Source: Smallanthus sonchifolius
Lineage: Eukaryota; Streptophyta; Magnoliopsida; Asterales; Asteraceae
Direction of reading: 5' to 3'
Length of the DNA: 64,000 nucleotides
Assembly: GCA_023525975.1 (NCBI GenBank)
Contig: CM042035.1
Location: 31,835,001-31,899,000, forward strand
The notes below the pieces were generated by a model. That model was not told where the DNA came from. It made no database searches and worked only from the letters and a program-made list of their open reading frames with translations. Position numbers and translations under genes: made by a program. Shown piece by piece: positions 43,453 to 55,558 of this stretch. Positions within the stretch are counted from its first letter, which is position 1. Each line of letters starts with the position of its first letter.

Positions 43453-44794
43453 TGAGAAAAATCTTAGCAGAATAATCATTTTCATAATTTAAAAACAATA
43501 AGTATTTCAAATTAATTTTTAAATAAAAACAATTGATTTTATAAAAATGAATAAATAGAAATTAATTATTTAAAACTTACAAAAAAATTAAATTTATAAT
43601 TATTGGTAAACCCTACATTTAAATATTATTTACACAACTTAATTACATATCTTTATGAAAATAAAGTAAGAAAAATTTATATTTAATGTAAGACAATCAA
43701 TACATTTTTATAACTAAATGAATAAGTTACACATTTTATAAATAAATAAATAAGGTAAAAACTATTTATTTAATTTACATTTAAACAAAAAATATTTAAT
43801 TAGGTAATACTTAATTACCCCTACATTATTTTTATAACCATGTAAATAAATAATAATTATGTAATTTATCTACTTAGTTATTTCAAACTCAAACCCTAAT
43901 TTTATACAACATCATTCAAGTACAAACCACTAACACTCACCACTCTAATTCTTTATACACACACCCAATCCAACCCTAGACTTAGACATAGACTATTGTA
44001 CACACTATTGATTCAATACATAATACACTCTAGGTTAACATTGTGCATTACGAGGACCTCGTTACTATCTAGTATCTCGTGTTAGCTACGCCATCAAACC
44101 AAGTGAGTATTACATAGCCCCTTTTACTCTTTTACACTTTTTGGGGTGGAACATGAACACTATACAACACTATTGTTTACATTTACACAAACTACACATG
44201 TACAAATCCTCTTTACATTCATGTGTGCAAATTTGAGCTTTATGCATAAGTGCTAGGTGTGTTAACTTTTGTATGCGATTTATGTGCAATCATTAACTAT
44301 TCAAGACGACGGTAAACAATGATAGATCTATTGAGTCTGACAAACCCACCCAGATTGGGGTGATTGTTACCGACAACACAATTTTGCATGCTAGTTACAA
44401 AGGTTTGATTGTACTTGGTTACACAATAGCTGCTCTCCATAAATGCCTTATTTTATCATGTTATGTAAGGATTTGTTTATTTACAAACTATATGCTATCT
44501 ATATACAAACTTGTGTATGCTCACCAACTTTTTAGTTGACCTTATTTTATTCATGTTTCAGGTACTAATGTGTGATTTGATCAAGATTTGCTACACATAG
44601 GCTTTGGGACTTAGTTAATTTGAATAAAGGATTTTATGTATTTCAATTACGTTCTTTCTTGGATTTGGTTGTGTTTGGATTATTTGAAATGAAATTGATG
44701 TTTAATATATTACAATTTAGTCAACCTTGTGCTCATGAACAGTCTACATGTCCCGCCTCGATGATTCCGTCGTCGGTTGAGGTGTGACACATAT

Positions 44795-45381
44795 ACTGAC
44801 TCTGACTTTGGTGGTTGTTGTTTAGACAAGAAATCTACAACAGGTGGTTTCCAGTTCTTGGGTAATCGTCTAATTTCCTAGCAGTGCAAAAAGCAAACTA
44901 CAGTCTCCATTTCAACATGTGAAGCAGAATACATTGCTGCTACAAGTTATTGTTCACAGATCTTGTGGATCCAACTGCAATTAAGAGACTACAGTTTGAA
45001 TTTTACAGGAACCCCCATGTTCATTGATAATACTGCTACAATGTCTATCACAAATAATCCTGTTACGCATAGTAAAACAAAGCACATTGAAATTCGTTAT
45101 CATTTTATTCGTGATTGTGAACATAAAAATTTGATTGAGCTGGTGAAGGTACATACAGATGATAATTTTGCTAATCTCTTTACCAATGCTTTTGATCGTA
45201 CCATTTCTAATCAAAATGATGATCAATCCCGAATAAAAGATTTTCAAAAACAATTTTTCATGGGAGATTTTGTTTTAAATTTCTTTTATTACTTCATTAC
45301 ATTTCTGCATTTTAAATTTCAGTCACAAATAAAATTCAAGACAAAATGAAAAATATAAAATATAAAACAAAATGAAAAGAC
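44795..45381 (+). pseudogene. RNase H repeat copy 2, second part
   Basis: TDSDFGGCCLDKKSTTGG to FIDNTATMSITNN and the end of RNase H. A stop at 44878-44880 and a small deletion near 45205 (after FDRTI) break it. Confidence 0.88.
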
Positions 45382-46209
45382 ATTAATTGCTGACTCTACC
45401 GTGCAATTATTGGATCTCTCATGTACTTAACCGCTTCAAGGCCAGATATAATGTTTGTTGTGTATATTTTTTTAAGATTCCAAGCAAAACCAAAGGAGTC
45501 TCATTTCATTGCAGTAAAGAGAATCTTTCGTTATCTGAAAGGAAAACAAAGATTGGGACTATGGTTTCGACATGATTCTAACTTTGAATTCAATTCATAT
45601 ACTGACTCTGATTTTGCTAGTTGTTGTTTAGACAGGAAATCTACAATAGGTGGTTGCCAGTTCTTGGGTAATCGTCTAGTTTCCATGCAGTGCAAAAAGC
45701 AAACTACAGTCTCCATTTCAACATGTGAAGCAGAATACATTGCTGCTGCAAGTTGTTCACAGATCTTGTGGATCCAACAACAATTAAGAGACGACGGTTT
45801 GAATTTTACAGGAACCCCCATGTTCATTGATAATACTGCTACAATGTCTATAACAAATAATCATGTTAAGCATAGTAAAACAAAGCACATTGAAATTCGT
45901 TATCATTTTATTTGTGATTGTGCAGATAAAAAGTTGATTGAACCGGTGAAGGTACATACAGATGATAATTTTGCTGATCTCTTTACCACAGCATTTGATC
46001 GTACCAAGTTTGAATTTCTAATCAAAATGATCGGTATGATCAATCCCGAATAAAAGTTTTTCAAAAACAGTTTTTCATGGGAGATTTTGTTTTAAATTTC
46101 TTTTATTACTTTATTACATTTCTGCATTTTAAATTTCAGTCACAAATTTTTATCTATAAAAATTCAAAACAAAATGAAAAATATAAAATATAAAAGAAAA
46201 TGAAAAGAC
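45382..46209 (+). pseudogene. RNase H repeat copy 3
   Basis: Open for 210 codons from MYLTASRPDIMF (45421) to the stop at 46053. Motifs SYTDSDFASC, CEAEYIAAASC and FIDNTATMSITNN. Without the rest of RT it has no known function. Confidence 0.9.
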
Positions 46210-47040
46210 ATTAATTGCCGACTCTACCGTGCAAATGTTGGATCTCTCATGTACTTATTCTCTTCAAGGCGAGATATAATGTTTGCTGTGTGTATTTGTT
46301 CTAGATTCCAAGCAAAACCAAAGGAGTCTCATTTGATTACAGTAAAGAGAATCTTTCGTTATCTGAAAGGAAAACAAAGATTGGGACTATGGTTTCCATA
46401 TGATTCTAACTTTGAATTCAATGCATATACTGACTCTAATTTTGGTGGTTGTTGTTTAGACAGGAAATCTACAACAGGTGGTTGCCAGTTCTTGGGTAAT
46501 CGTCTAGTTTCCTGGCAGTGCAAAAAGCAAACTACAGTCTCCATTTCAACATGTGAAGCAGAATACATTACTGTTGTAAGTTGTTGTTCAAGGATCTTGT
46601 GGATCCAACAGCAATTAAGAGACTACGGTTTGAATTTTACAGGAACCCCCATGTTCATTGATAATACTGCTACAATGTCTATCACAAATAATCTTGTTAA
46701 GCATTGTAAAACAAAGCACATTCAAATTCGTTATCATTTTATTCGTGATTGTGCAGATAAAAAGTTGATTGAGCTGGTGAAGGTACATACAGATGATAAT
46801 TTTACTGATCTCTTTACCAAGGCAATTGATCGTACCAGGTTTGAATTTCTAATCTAAATGATCGGTATGATCAATCCCGAATAAAAGTTTTTCAAAAACA
46901 ATTTTTCATGGGAGATTTTGTTTTAAATTTCTTTTATTGCTTTATTACATTTCTGCATTTTAAATTTCAGTCAAAAATTGTTATTTATAAAAATTCAAAA
47001 CAAAATGAAAAATATAAAATATAAAACAAAATGAAAAGAC
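46210..47040 (+). pseudogene. RNase H repeat copy 4
   Basis: Open from 46249 to 46857 (202 codons). TDSNFGGCC replaces the TDSDFGG Asp region. An extra Cys codon is in SCCSRILW. A stop at 46855-46857 is 9 codons before the usual end. Confidence 0.9.
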
Positions 47041-47850
47041 ATTAATTGCCGACTCTACCGTGCAAATATTGGATATCTCATGTACTTAATCGCTTCAAGG
47101 CAGATATAATGTTTGCTGTGTGTATTTGTTCCAGATTCCAAGCAAAACCAAAGGAGTCTCATTTGATTGTAGTAAAGAGAATCTTTCGTTATCTGAAAGG
47201 AAAACAAAGACTGGGACTATGGTTTCCATGTGGTTCTAACTTTGAATTCAATGCATATACTGACTCTGATTTTAGTGGTTGTTGTTTAGACAGGAAATCT
47301 ACAACAGGTGGTTGCCAGTTCTTGGGTAATCGTCTAGTTTCCTAGCAGTGCAAAAAGCAAACTACAGTCTCCATTTCAACATGTGAAGCAGAATACATTG
47401 CTGCTGCAAGTTGTTGTTCACAGATCTTGTGGATCCAACAGCAATTAAGAGACTACGGTTTGAATTTTACAGGAACCTGCATGTTCATTGATAATACTGC
47501 TACAATGTCTATCACAAATAATCATGTTAAGCATAGTAAAACAAAGCACATTGAAATTCGTTATCATTTTATTCGTGATTGTGCAGATAAAAAGTTAATT
47601 GAGCTGGTGAAGGTACATACAGATGATAATTTTGCTGATCTCTTTACTAAGACAATTGATCGTACCAGGTTTGAATTTCTAATCAAAATGATCGGTATGA
47701 TCAATCCCGAATAAAAGTTTTTCAAAAACAATTTTTCATGGGAGATTTTGTTTTAAATTTCTTTTATTGCTTTATTACATTTCTGCATTTTAAATTTCAG
47801 TCAAAAATTGTTATTTATAAAAATTCAAAACAAAACGAAAAATATAAAAT
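47041..47850 (+). pseudogene. RNase H repeat copy 5
   Basis: 47046-47345, then a TAG in VS-QCKK, then 47427-47714 to the normal end. It shares the SCCSQILW extra codon with copy 4, so copies 4 and 5 are closest relatives. The downstream sequence continues into the element's own spacer. Confidence 0.9.
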
Positions 47851-49610
47851 TAACATCGTTTGAAGTTAGAGAGGAAATGATAGTACATCAGTGAATAGTT
47901 TATCACACATGACTATAGTAGACCTTTGATATGTTGGTATATGATAGTTTAAAGTATATTGATTTGATCTAAATTTCAATGTCTGCATAAATAAGAAATG
48001 ATAGTGTTATAAATGCTCTACTCTTGATACTTTGTTTTTAATTTGAATATGAGTTTGAAATTGAATTGTCAATAGACTAGAAACGTTTTTTTAACCAATA
48101 GTAGAGTGAAAATTAAATATGATTTGATTACATCTGTGATTTGAATCCATTATATGACTGGGTGTGTGTGTAAAAGATCATTATCAGATAAAGAATATAT
48201 GGTTTTAAGAATTTCATGAGACCAATATCGGATTATATCTTTAGCACAAACACTTTCAGTTCACTTCACTACCCATGCCCCGAAAAACATGCAATGTGTT
48301 GCTGAACTAAGATATGCTTTCTAACAACATCTGTTGGAACATATATTCACCGAAGGATCATTTAGACACATCATCTATACTGATTCCATTGAAGATTATC
48401 CAGATAATAGTTGGATCCTCCTACCTGAATCTATTGATTCTCATTCTAAAGCCAATTCATTAGAATCTTTTAATTCTGAATCATCTTGATTCAAATATCC
48501 TTTGGGATCTACTATTCTATTCTTGTGCTAATAGAGATAATTTCATCTTGGAGATTGATCTAATCTTGCAATAAATCATATATGTCTTAAAGATAGTGCA
48601 ATTTTAAATTTTGTTGGGCATATATGTGGGGTACACAATGTTTTTCATCTAAATGGTACTAACTCACATGAATTTGGTAGAAAAACGCTTGTGGTTTCAA
48701 ATTTTATAATATTGACAACTTAAGAATTCATGCTTTGTATTGCAAATTCGGTATGAATAATTAAGCATTTTATGACCTAATCTTGTTTACTTTGAAATTT
48801 ATCGCGTATCATTTCAAGTAATATTCAAATTGATTGAATATTTTGAAAATAAAAAGATATGAGTTGCATAATAATGAGTTTGATTGTTTCATATCATCTT
48901 TAAAGGAATAAGTGAATTTATTTCACATGAATATCATCATTCAGTGCGTATCATAGTTTACCCATAGTTTGTGATAGAATGTGTGATGAATTTCTCATAT
49001 ACTGATATGATCTTCTTACTCATGATGTTCAACCAAAAATATGTGTTTTAGTTTGTTCAGATAAAAACCAAAAATATGTGTTTCAGTTTGTTCAGATAAA
49101 AACAAAAAATATGTGATTCCGTTTGTACACATAAAATCCAAAAAGATTTTGTTTCCATCTTCCATGAAAATTCTATCTTTTAATTTTATTAAAATGATTC
49201 GGGATTGGATCAGATACATGCCACAGATGGAAGATCACAAGGTTGTGACATGTTGACGGTTGAGGTTTGTTTGAATTTAAATTCCAAAATTGTTCAATAA
49301 AAAGGATTGAAGCGAAGCTTGTTAAGCGAACTTAACAAGTTCGCCTAACTAAGCGAACTTAACTAAGAGAATAAATATATTTTCAGGCGAACATATTTCA
49401 TTACCATTCATCTTTTCTTGAGCGAACTTATTTTAAGCGAACAACTCTACAGTCGTGCGAACTTGAGAATTTTGAATTTCTGATTGTTGGTTGAAATTTT
49501 TTTGATTTGGTTCTTGATCGATTTTAAATTGCGAGTATATCTAAGGTAGATTCATCGTTTTTCATCCGTTAAATCATCTCAAATTGCCTAAATAACCCTG
49601 TGTTCATCAC
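47851..49610 (+). other. Copia B spacer between pol and extra ORF
   Basis: Non-coding and AT-rich. It matches, inverted, 53600-55440 of copia A. GCGAACTT motifs are at 49310-49460, including GCGAACTT-AAC-AAGTTCGC. A threefold repeat around AAATATGTGTTTCAG is at about 49036-49115. It ends at CCTGTGTTCATCAC, where sequence equivalent to copia A 51310-53600 is deleted. Confidence 0.8.
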
Positions 49611-50340
49611 GGAGATTGAAATAGAGAAGAGTAAAGTTGAAGTTACTTATGAAGGTTGTGACGGTCTGAATGTGCCTTATAACTTCATCTAAGATGATGT
49701 TATTCCTGAGTTTTCAAATGAAGGAGTGATAGATTCTATGGACTCTGTTGAAGACATTACAAAGCCTGATGAAATTGCTCAATCCAAAATGGATACTGAA
49801 GTTGATACTACTTGTTCTGTGTCTCCTAAAACTACTGGAGAACCTGTGATGTACAAAAATATAGGTATGACTAGAGAACAGTGGAAGGAAGTAGTTAACA
49901 GCTGGAAGAAAGTGTTACCTAAGTCTCCTATACAACCAGCTCAAAAGGAAAGATATGTAAATAAAGAGCGTTGTGTTGGAAGAATCATTAGTTGGTTCTA
50001 TGACGAAGAAATTAAATTGTTTGCTCTCAAGAGATCTGATGGTGTTCAGTACTTAAAGCCAAGGATCAAGTATTTCAATACCTTGTCGAGGTGTTAAATG
50101 AATGGTCTTGCTACTAAACCATTGATAAAATGATAAAAGTTTGGGCTAGCTGATGTTATAGCTAAACTGATTAGTAAATAAGGTCACAGATATGGAGTGC
50201 TGATGAGATCATGTTTACTGATGAATGGAGAGAACAAGGATTGCAGTATAAACAGATGTTGAAGATATGTCACAGATATGGAGTGCATGCATGCAGCAGA
50301 CTACCAGAAAATTGGAAGAGCTCATCATAGAGACTGAAGA
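49611..50340 (+). pseudogene. Copia B extra 3' ORF, C-terminal part
   Basis: EIEIEKSKVEVTYEGCDGLN, PVMYKNIGMTREQWKEVV, KERYVNKERCVGRIISWFYD and YLKPRIKYFNTLSRC match copia A 50785-51300. Stops at 49690-49692, 50095-50097 and others follow, and the last part (50200-50335) has an internal deletion or duplication: GGTCACAGATATGGAGTGC occurs twice (about 50172 and 50267). The N-terminal half is missing here, but part of it is at 31402-31796. Confidence 0.8.
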
Positions 50341-50359
50341 CAGAAGATCAAGCTATTGT

Positions 50360-50371
50360 CAAGGGGGAGTC
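50360..50371 (+). promoter_or_regulatory. Copia B polypurine tract
   Basis: CAAGGGGGAGTC directly before the 3' LTR. The same sequence stands before the copia A 3' LTR on the minus strand. Confidence 0.85.
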
Positions 50372-50460
50372 TGTTAGGATATAGATGTATGACAAAAGCT
50401 TGTAATAGTTTAGACATTATTGTCTTTATGTTTTGTTAATGTTTTGTCTAAGTTTTGTAT

Positions 50461-50537
50461 AAGTTCGCCTAGTCTCACGAGAGGCGAACTTAGCAAGTTC
50501 TCCTAGTCTCATTAGAGGCAAACTTATTAAGTTCGCC
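50461..50537. repeat. GCGAACTT palindrome array in copia B U3
   Basis: One right half-unit and two units with 34 bp period, separated by the 12 bp spacer TAGTCTCATTAG. Confidence 0.92.
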
Positions 50538-50554
50538 TATAGCAGATACTTTGT

Positions 50555-50564
50555 CTATAAATAG
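50555..50564 (+). promoter_or_regulatory. TATA box candidate of copia B LTR
   Basis: CTATAAATAG, 184 bp from the LTR start. It is conserved in both copia A LTRs and, with the same 10 bases, in copia C and the chromovirus. Confidence 0.6.
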
Positions 50565-50784
50565 GAGTTTGCAGTTTCAGTTTAACAACTAGGTCTTTGA
50601 ACGCTCTATTTCTGTAAAATCTGTGATTGATTGAATACAATGAGAATATTATTTACTTGCTGATTGTTATCATTTCTATTGTCATCTTGTGTATACATAT
50701 GTTGATACGGTTGGATTCCGCACTCCGTGTCTTCTATACGTTACGTCATGAGATCGAACTGTAGTGGAGTCATGTGGACCTACA

Positions 50785-53189
50785 CGAACTTGGATCTATT
50801 TATCAGTGGTTTCGTAGCTAGACCATTCATTTCACACCTTGGCAAGGTATTGAAATACTTAATCCTAGGCTTTAAGTATTGAACACCATCTAATCTTTTA
50901 AGAGTAGACAACTTTACTTCGTCATCATAGAACCAACTAATAATTCTTCCAACACACCGCTCTTTGTTCACATATCTTTCTTTTTGAGCTGGTTGTGTAG
51001 GAGACTTTGGTAATTCCTTTTTCCAACTATTTAGTACCTCCTTCCACTTCTCTTTAGTCATACATGTATCTCTATACATCACAGGTTCTTCAGTTGATTT
51101 AGACGGTATGGAATGAGTAGTATCAGTTTCAGTATCAACCTTGGATTGAGCGGTATCTTTAGGTTTAGATATGTCTTCAGTTGAGTCCAAAGAATCAGTT
51201 ACTCCTTCATTGGAAAACTCAGGAATAGCATCATCCTGGATGAAATTATAAGGCACATTAAGACCGTCACAACCTTCATATGTAACCTTTGTTTTACTCT
51301 TTTCAATCTCTATCTCTATAATCTCACCTTCTTCAACTTCATTCTCTACAATATCATCTTCAACATCATCAAACAAATCATCAAGATCATCTAAACATTC
51401 AATCTTCTCAGCTTCTTCTTCTTCAGCATCAGAATCAGTTTGAAAGAATTCTAACAATAAAATCTCTTCATTCACTTGAGAATCTTTCTTGCTACCTTCA
51501 ATAGTACCTGATGCTGATGACTCCCCCTGAACTCTTGAAATTGGATTCACTTCAGCGTATTGACGATCACCTTCCATGTTACCACTAGGATCATTGTCAT
51601 CACCATCCTTTCTTTTAATAGATTCAGTATGACAAGTATCATGGATCCTTAACTCCCCCTGAGCGTCAAGACGCTCAACAAGTTTAGCAACCAATGTCTT
51701 CATGTCATCAAGTTATTTTGCCTGAGCTTGAAGAACTAACTGCCTCTGAGAATCAGTGGTTACAAGAACATCCACTTGATTTTGCAATGAAAGTAATTGA
51801 TTTTCAAGATAAGTAATCCTCTCAGAGTCAGAAGATTGAGAAATAGCAGCTTTAGATGATGTAGCAGTTGGAGTAGGAGTAATCACAGGAGATGGATGTT
51901 TGGATGGAGGAGGTGTAATAATCAAGGATTCAATAAAAACAGCATCCTCAACACCTTGAGATGAAGTTGCAGCAGCAATAGAATCAGCCATTAGCTTCTG
52001 TGTCTTTGGTACATGAGTAAACTCACTGTCCAAATCAGAAGATTCATCTATTAATGTTCTCTTACCAAACACTGTACCGGAAGGAGGATCCTGAACAGAC
52101 TTTCTTTTTGGCTTCCTGGCTTTGGATTTCACTCTTTTTCCCGCATTTGCCAATGGCAAATTAGCCAGTCTTTCATAATGATCTGAGCTAAAATCTCTAG
52201 ACGAATCTGAGTCAGTAGATTCAGAATCAGGAAGGATTGTATCACTAGAACTTGTATCCACCACATTCCCTTCAGCTTCATGAATGGGTGAGTTCATAGC
52301 TTCATCATTAATATCATCCATATTAAAACCAAAATCTTGTTCAACTGCATTTACAACAGCTTCAACTTGAACTGGTTCATTAACAGGAATATCAACTGGA
52401 ATTTGAACCTGTTCTTGTTGAATAGGAACTTGTACTTGTGCTTAAGCTTGTGGTTGTTGTTGTTGTACATGTGGAGCTTGATCCTAATCCTGTTCTTAAA
52501 CTAACTCCTCAGGATGAAACCAATTATCATTAGGAGGTTCAACAAAATCAGGATTGATTATGTGACCAAACAAAGGAGTCGGAACTGGAATCAAAGCTAT
52601 GTTATGTTGTTTAACCTTGGTATAATCAGTAAAGATCCTTTTTGTCATTGGAGTCAAGGTCAAACGTTGTGGATGCTGCGGTAGATTCGGAAGAAGATGG
52701 TTCAAAATCATTTGTAAGAACCTAGGGTACATGAGAAAACCTTGACCTTTAGGAGGAGTAATTTGCATGACCAACTCACGGTATATATACAAAGCAAATT
52801 TGAACCGTTTATTCAAGGTCAATGCAACCATTGCAGCTTGTAGTACACTCATCAGTCCATCAGTTCCAGCCTTTCGTGGAGATAAGCACTGGATGATGAC
52901 GTGCATAAAGTACCTCCATTCACCAACCAAACCACCTTTTCTGGCTTGAGTGTCATTAGGTTTTCCTTTGTATCCCATCCTCTGAAACAACCCATGATCA
53001 GTGTTCCAGGATAAGATATAGGGTCATCATTTGCACCTCCCAATTCTAAAGCAGCACGAATAGTATCAACTGATATTGCCACCTCTGTATTATTAATTGT
53101 AGCTCGAAACACATGAGGTTCAACATCATTGTCTTGATGTACTGTAACAATGCCACTTGATTATGTTTGTACTCAACCCGGCGAGCCAT
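50785..53189 (-). pseudogene. Copia A extra 3' ORF, main part
   Basis: Minus strand. ATG 53187-53189 (MARRVEYKHNQVALLQYIK) directly follows TGCACTTACAG, an acceptor-like sequence with TTACTAAT 30-35 bases upstream, as for a spliced message. Frames: 53112-52852 (FRATINNTEVAISVDTIRAA), 52990-52496 (GEWRYFMHVIIQCLSPRKAG, YIYRELVMQITPPKG), a Gln/Val/Pro-rich stretch with three stops, 52321-51713 (acidic; basic patch KSKARKPKRK; a coiled coil near its end), and 51703-50785 (very acidic, then ERYVNKERCVGRIISWFYDD). Copia B cuts it at 50785. The complete product would be about 950 residues. Its position resembles the env-like ORF of SIRE-type elements, but I see no signal peptide or transmembrane segment. 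Function unknown. Confidence 0.7.
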
Positions 53190-55558
53190 CTGTAAGTGCA
53201 TTGGACAGATAACAAACATTAGTAATATAACAAACACACATAGGATAGACACATGATACACACACACACACACACAGAAACAAACAACAAAAAAAATCAA
53301 ACACAAAAAACAAAAGAAAATTCACCAAAAAATCACAAGTCCAAAAACATTGAACCCTTAGGCGAACATACTAAGTTCGCTTAGTGTTGCAAGAGGCGAA
53401 CATAATAAGTTCGACTGTCGATACATCTCCTTCACAGAATTCAAACTTGTTCAATCCGACGTTTCTTTGCAAATCAAACAAACCATTATCATCGATTCAC
53501 AACAACTAAACACTATTAAGCTTTAATTTCAAGTTTTAATCATTAAAAATACCCTATTAGATCAAATCCCAGACCGACAGTCAATGTACGATGAACACAG
53601 GGTCAAAGGAACAAATTCCCATCGATTTAACGGATAAAAATAAGTGTATCTACCTTAAATAGATTCGCAATGTAAAATCAATCAAGATGTTACCACGAAA
53701 ATTTCAAACTAAACAACCCGAATTCAAAAATTTTGACAAGTTCGCTAAACTGTGAATATGTTCGCTCAGATGAAGTTCGCTCAGGAAAAAGACAAGTATA
53801 GTGAATATGTTCGCCTGGAAAAGATATTTATAACCTCAATTAAGTTCGCTTAATCAGGCGAACTTGTTAAGTTCGCTTAACAAGCAACAGGCGAACATGA
53901 TAAGTTCGCTTCTTCTTTTTCCTTGAAACCATTTTGAAATTCAAACTTCAACAAACCTCAACCATTATCAATTCACAACTTTGTGATCTTCCATCTGTAA
54001 CATGTATCCGATCCAATCCCGAATCATTTTAATGAAATTAAAAAATAGAATTTTCATGGAAGACAGAAGGAAAATCTTTTTGGGTTTTATCTGTACAAAC
54101 ATAATCACATATTTTTTTTTTATCTGAAAAAACTGAAACACATATTTTTGGTTTTTATCTGAACAAACTGAAACACATATTTTTGGTTTAACATCATGAG
54201 TAAGAAGATCATATCAGTATATGAGCAATTCATCACATATTCTATCACAAACTATGGGTAATCTATGATACGCACTGAATTATGATATTCATGTGAAATG
54301 ACTTCACTTATTTCTTCAAATTTGATATGCAACAATCAAATTTATTCTTATGCAACTTTTGCAATTTTTGAATTTCTTTATAAATCCTCTATATACTTGA
54401 CGTTCATAGAAATTTGTCTCTTTTCTTTTCGAACTTTTCAATCAATTTGAATAATACTTGAAATGATACGCGATAAATTTCAAAGTAAATAAGATCAAGT
54501 CATAAAATGCTCAATTATTCATACCAAATTTGCAATACAAATCATGAATTCTTAAGTGGTCAATATTATAAAATTTGAAACCGTAAGCGTTTTTCTCCCA
54601 AATTCATGTGAGTTAGTACCATTTAGATGAAAAACATCGTGTACCCCACACATATGCCCAACAAATTTTAAAATTGCACTATCTTCAAGACATATATGAT
54701 TTATTGAAAGATTAGATCAATCTCCAAGATGAAATTATCTCTACTAGCACAAGAATAAAATAGCAGATCCCAAAGGATATATGAATCAAGATGATTCAGA
54801 ATCAAAAGATTCTAATGAATTGGCTTTAGAATAAGAATCAAAAGATTCAAGTAGGAGGATCCAACTATTATCTGGATAAGTTCCAATGGAATCAGTATAG
54901 ATGATGTATCTAAATGATCCAAGGGTGAATATATGTTCCAACAGATGTTGTTAGAAAGTGTATCTTAGTTCAGCAACACATAGCATATTTTTCGGGGCAT
55001 GGGCAGTGAAGTGAACTGAAAGAGTTTGTGCTAAAGATATAATCCAATATTGGTCTCATGAAATTCTTAAAACCATATATTCTTTATTTGATAATGATCT
55101 TTTACACACACACCCAGGCATATAACGGATTCAAATCACAGATGTAATCATATCATATTTAATTTTCACACTACTATTGGTTCAAAAACGTTTCTAGTCT
55201 ATTGACAATTCAAGTTTCAAACTCATATTCAAATTAAAACCGATTATCAAGAGTAGAGCATTTATAACACTATCATTTCTTATTTATGCAGACTTTGAAA
55301 TTTAGATCAAATCAATACACTTTAAACTCTCATATATCAACATATCAAAGGTCTACTATGGTCATGTGTGATGAACTATTCACTGATGTACTATCATTTC
55401 TTCTATAGCTTCAAATGATGTCAATTTTATATTTTTCATTTTGTTTTGAATTTTTATAAATAACAATTTTAACTGAAATTTAAAATGCAGAAATGTAATA
55501 AAGCAATAAAAGAAATTTAAAACAAAATCTCCCATTAAAAAATTGTTTTTGAAAACTT
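53190..55558 (-). other. Copia A spacer between RNase H and extra ORF
   Basis: 2.4 kb, non-coding. Contains an AC/TG microsatellite (53251-53275), GCGAACTT palindromes at 53358-53410 and 53735-53915, a repeat around AAACACATATTTTTGGTTT (about 54133-54187), and sequence inverted relative to 47851-49610. Nothing else is recognised. Confidence 0.75.
53735..53915. repeat. GCGAACTT/AAGTTCGC cluster upstream of the extra ORF
   Basis: Best unit GCGAACTT-GTT-AAGTTCGC (about 53858-53877), with several half units. A smaller cluster is at 53358-53410 (GCGAACAT-ACT-AAGTTCGC). Confidence 0.8.

Larger units (their letters stand above)
42200..44789 (+). mobile_element. Solo LTR, gypsy (Tekay-like) type, 2590 bp
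   Basis: Starts TGTAACATTTCTG and ends GAGGTGTGACA, with perfect CATAT duplications at 42195-42199 and 44790-44794. There is no PBS, purine tract or coding region inside, which fits LTR-LTR recombination. The orientation is inferred from the GTGTGACA ending, as at 18637. Contains two arrays of GGCACGGTCGTGCC-type repeats and an AT-rich middle part (43500-43900). Confidence 0.88.
41160..47850 (+). repeat. Five tandem copies of a ~0.82 kb RNase H plus 3' spacer segment
   Basis: Copies begin at ATTRATTGCYGACT at 41160, 41981, 45382, 46210 and 47041. Each covers the end of RT (LYLTASRPDI), the RNase H to the stop, and about 150 bp of spacer (TTTTCATGGGAGATTTTG to the A-rich end). Copy 2 is interrupted by a solo LTR and the lengths are otherwise about 806-831 bp. 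Copia A has a single copy (about 56220-55410, minus), so the amplification is particular to copia B. Confidence 0.93.
31402..50784 (+). mobile_element. Copia B, related to copia A, inserted in its extra ORF in opposite orientation
   Basis: Plus strand. The 3' LTR is 50372-50784, after a purine tract. The left end is abnormal: an extra-ORF fragment (31402-31796) joined to only the last 190 bp of an LTR (31797-31986), followed by PBS, leader, gag and pol. It is interrupted by copia C (36937-39679) and a solo LTR (42200-44789), and has five tandem copies of an RNase H segment. Removing 31402-50784 joins the copia A extra ORF in frame within one or two bases. Confidence 0.85.
50372..50784 (+). 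repeat. Copia B 3' LTR (413 bp)
   Basis: TGTTAGGATATAG to GTGGACCTACA. It is the only LTR of this family here with both termini intact. The TATA candidate CTATAAATAG is at 50555-50564. Palindromes GGCGAACTT-AGC-AAGTTCTCC (50483-50503) and GGCAAACTT-ATT-AAGTTCGCC (50517-50537), 34 bp apart, plus a half unit at 50461, lie 20-100 bp upstream of TATA. Confidence 0.92.

Noticed and set aside
42200..44789. Intron or host gene fragment inside the RNase H repeat
   Set aside because: TG...CA ends with a perfect CATAT duplication identify it as a solo LTR. There is no coding signal.
53251..53306. Signal-peptide-like hydrophobic sequence upstream of the copia A extra ORF
   Set aside because: Translation of a TG/AC microsatellite and pyrimidine tract. 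It lies before the probable splice acceptor and start codon.
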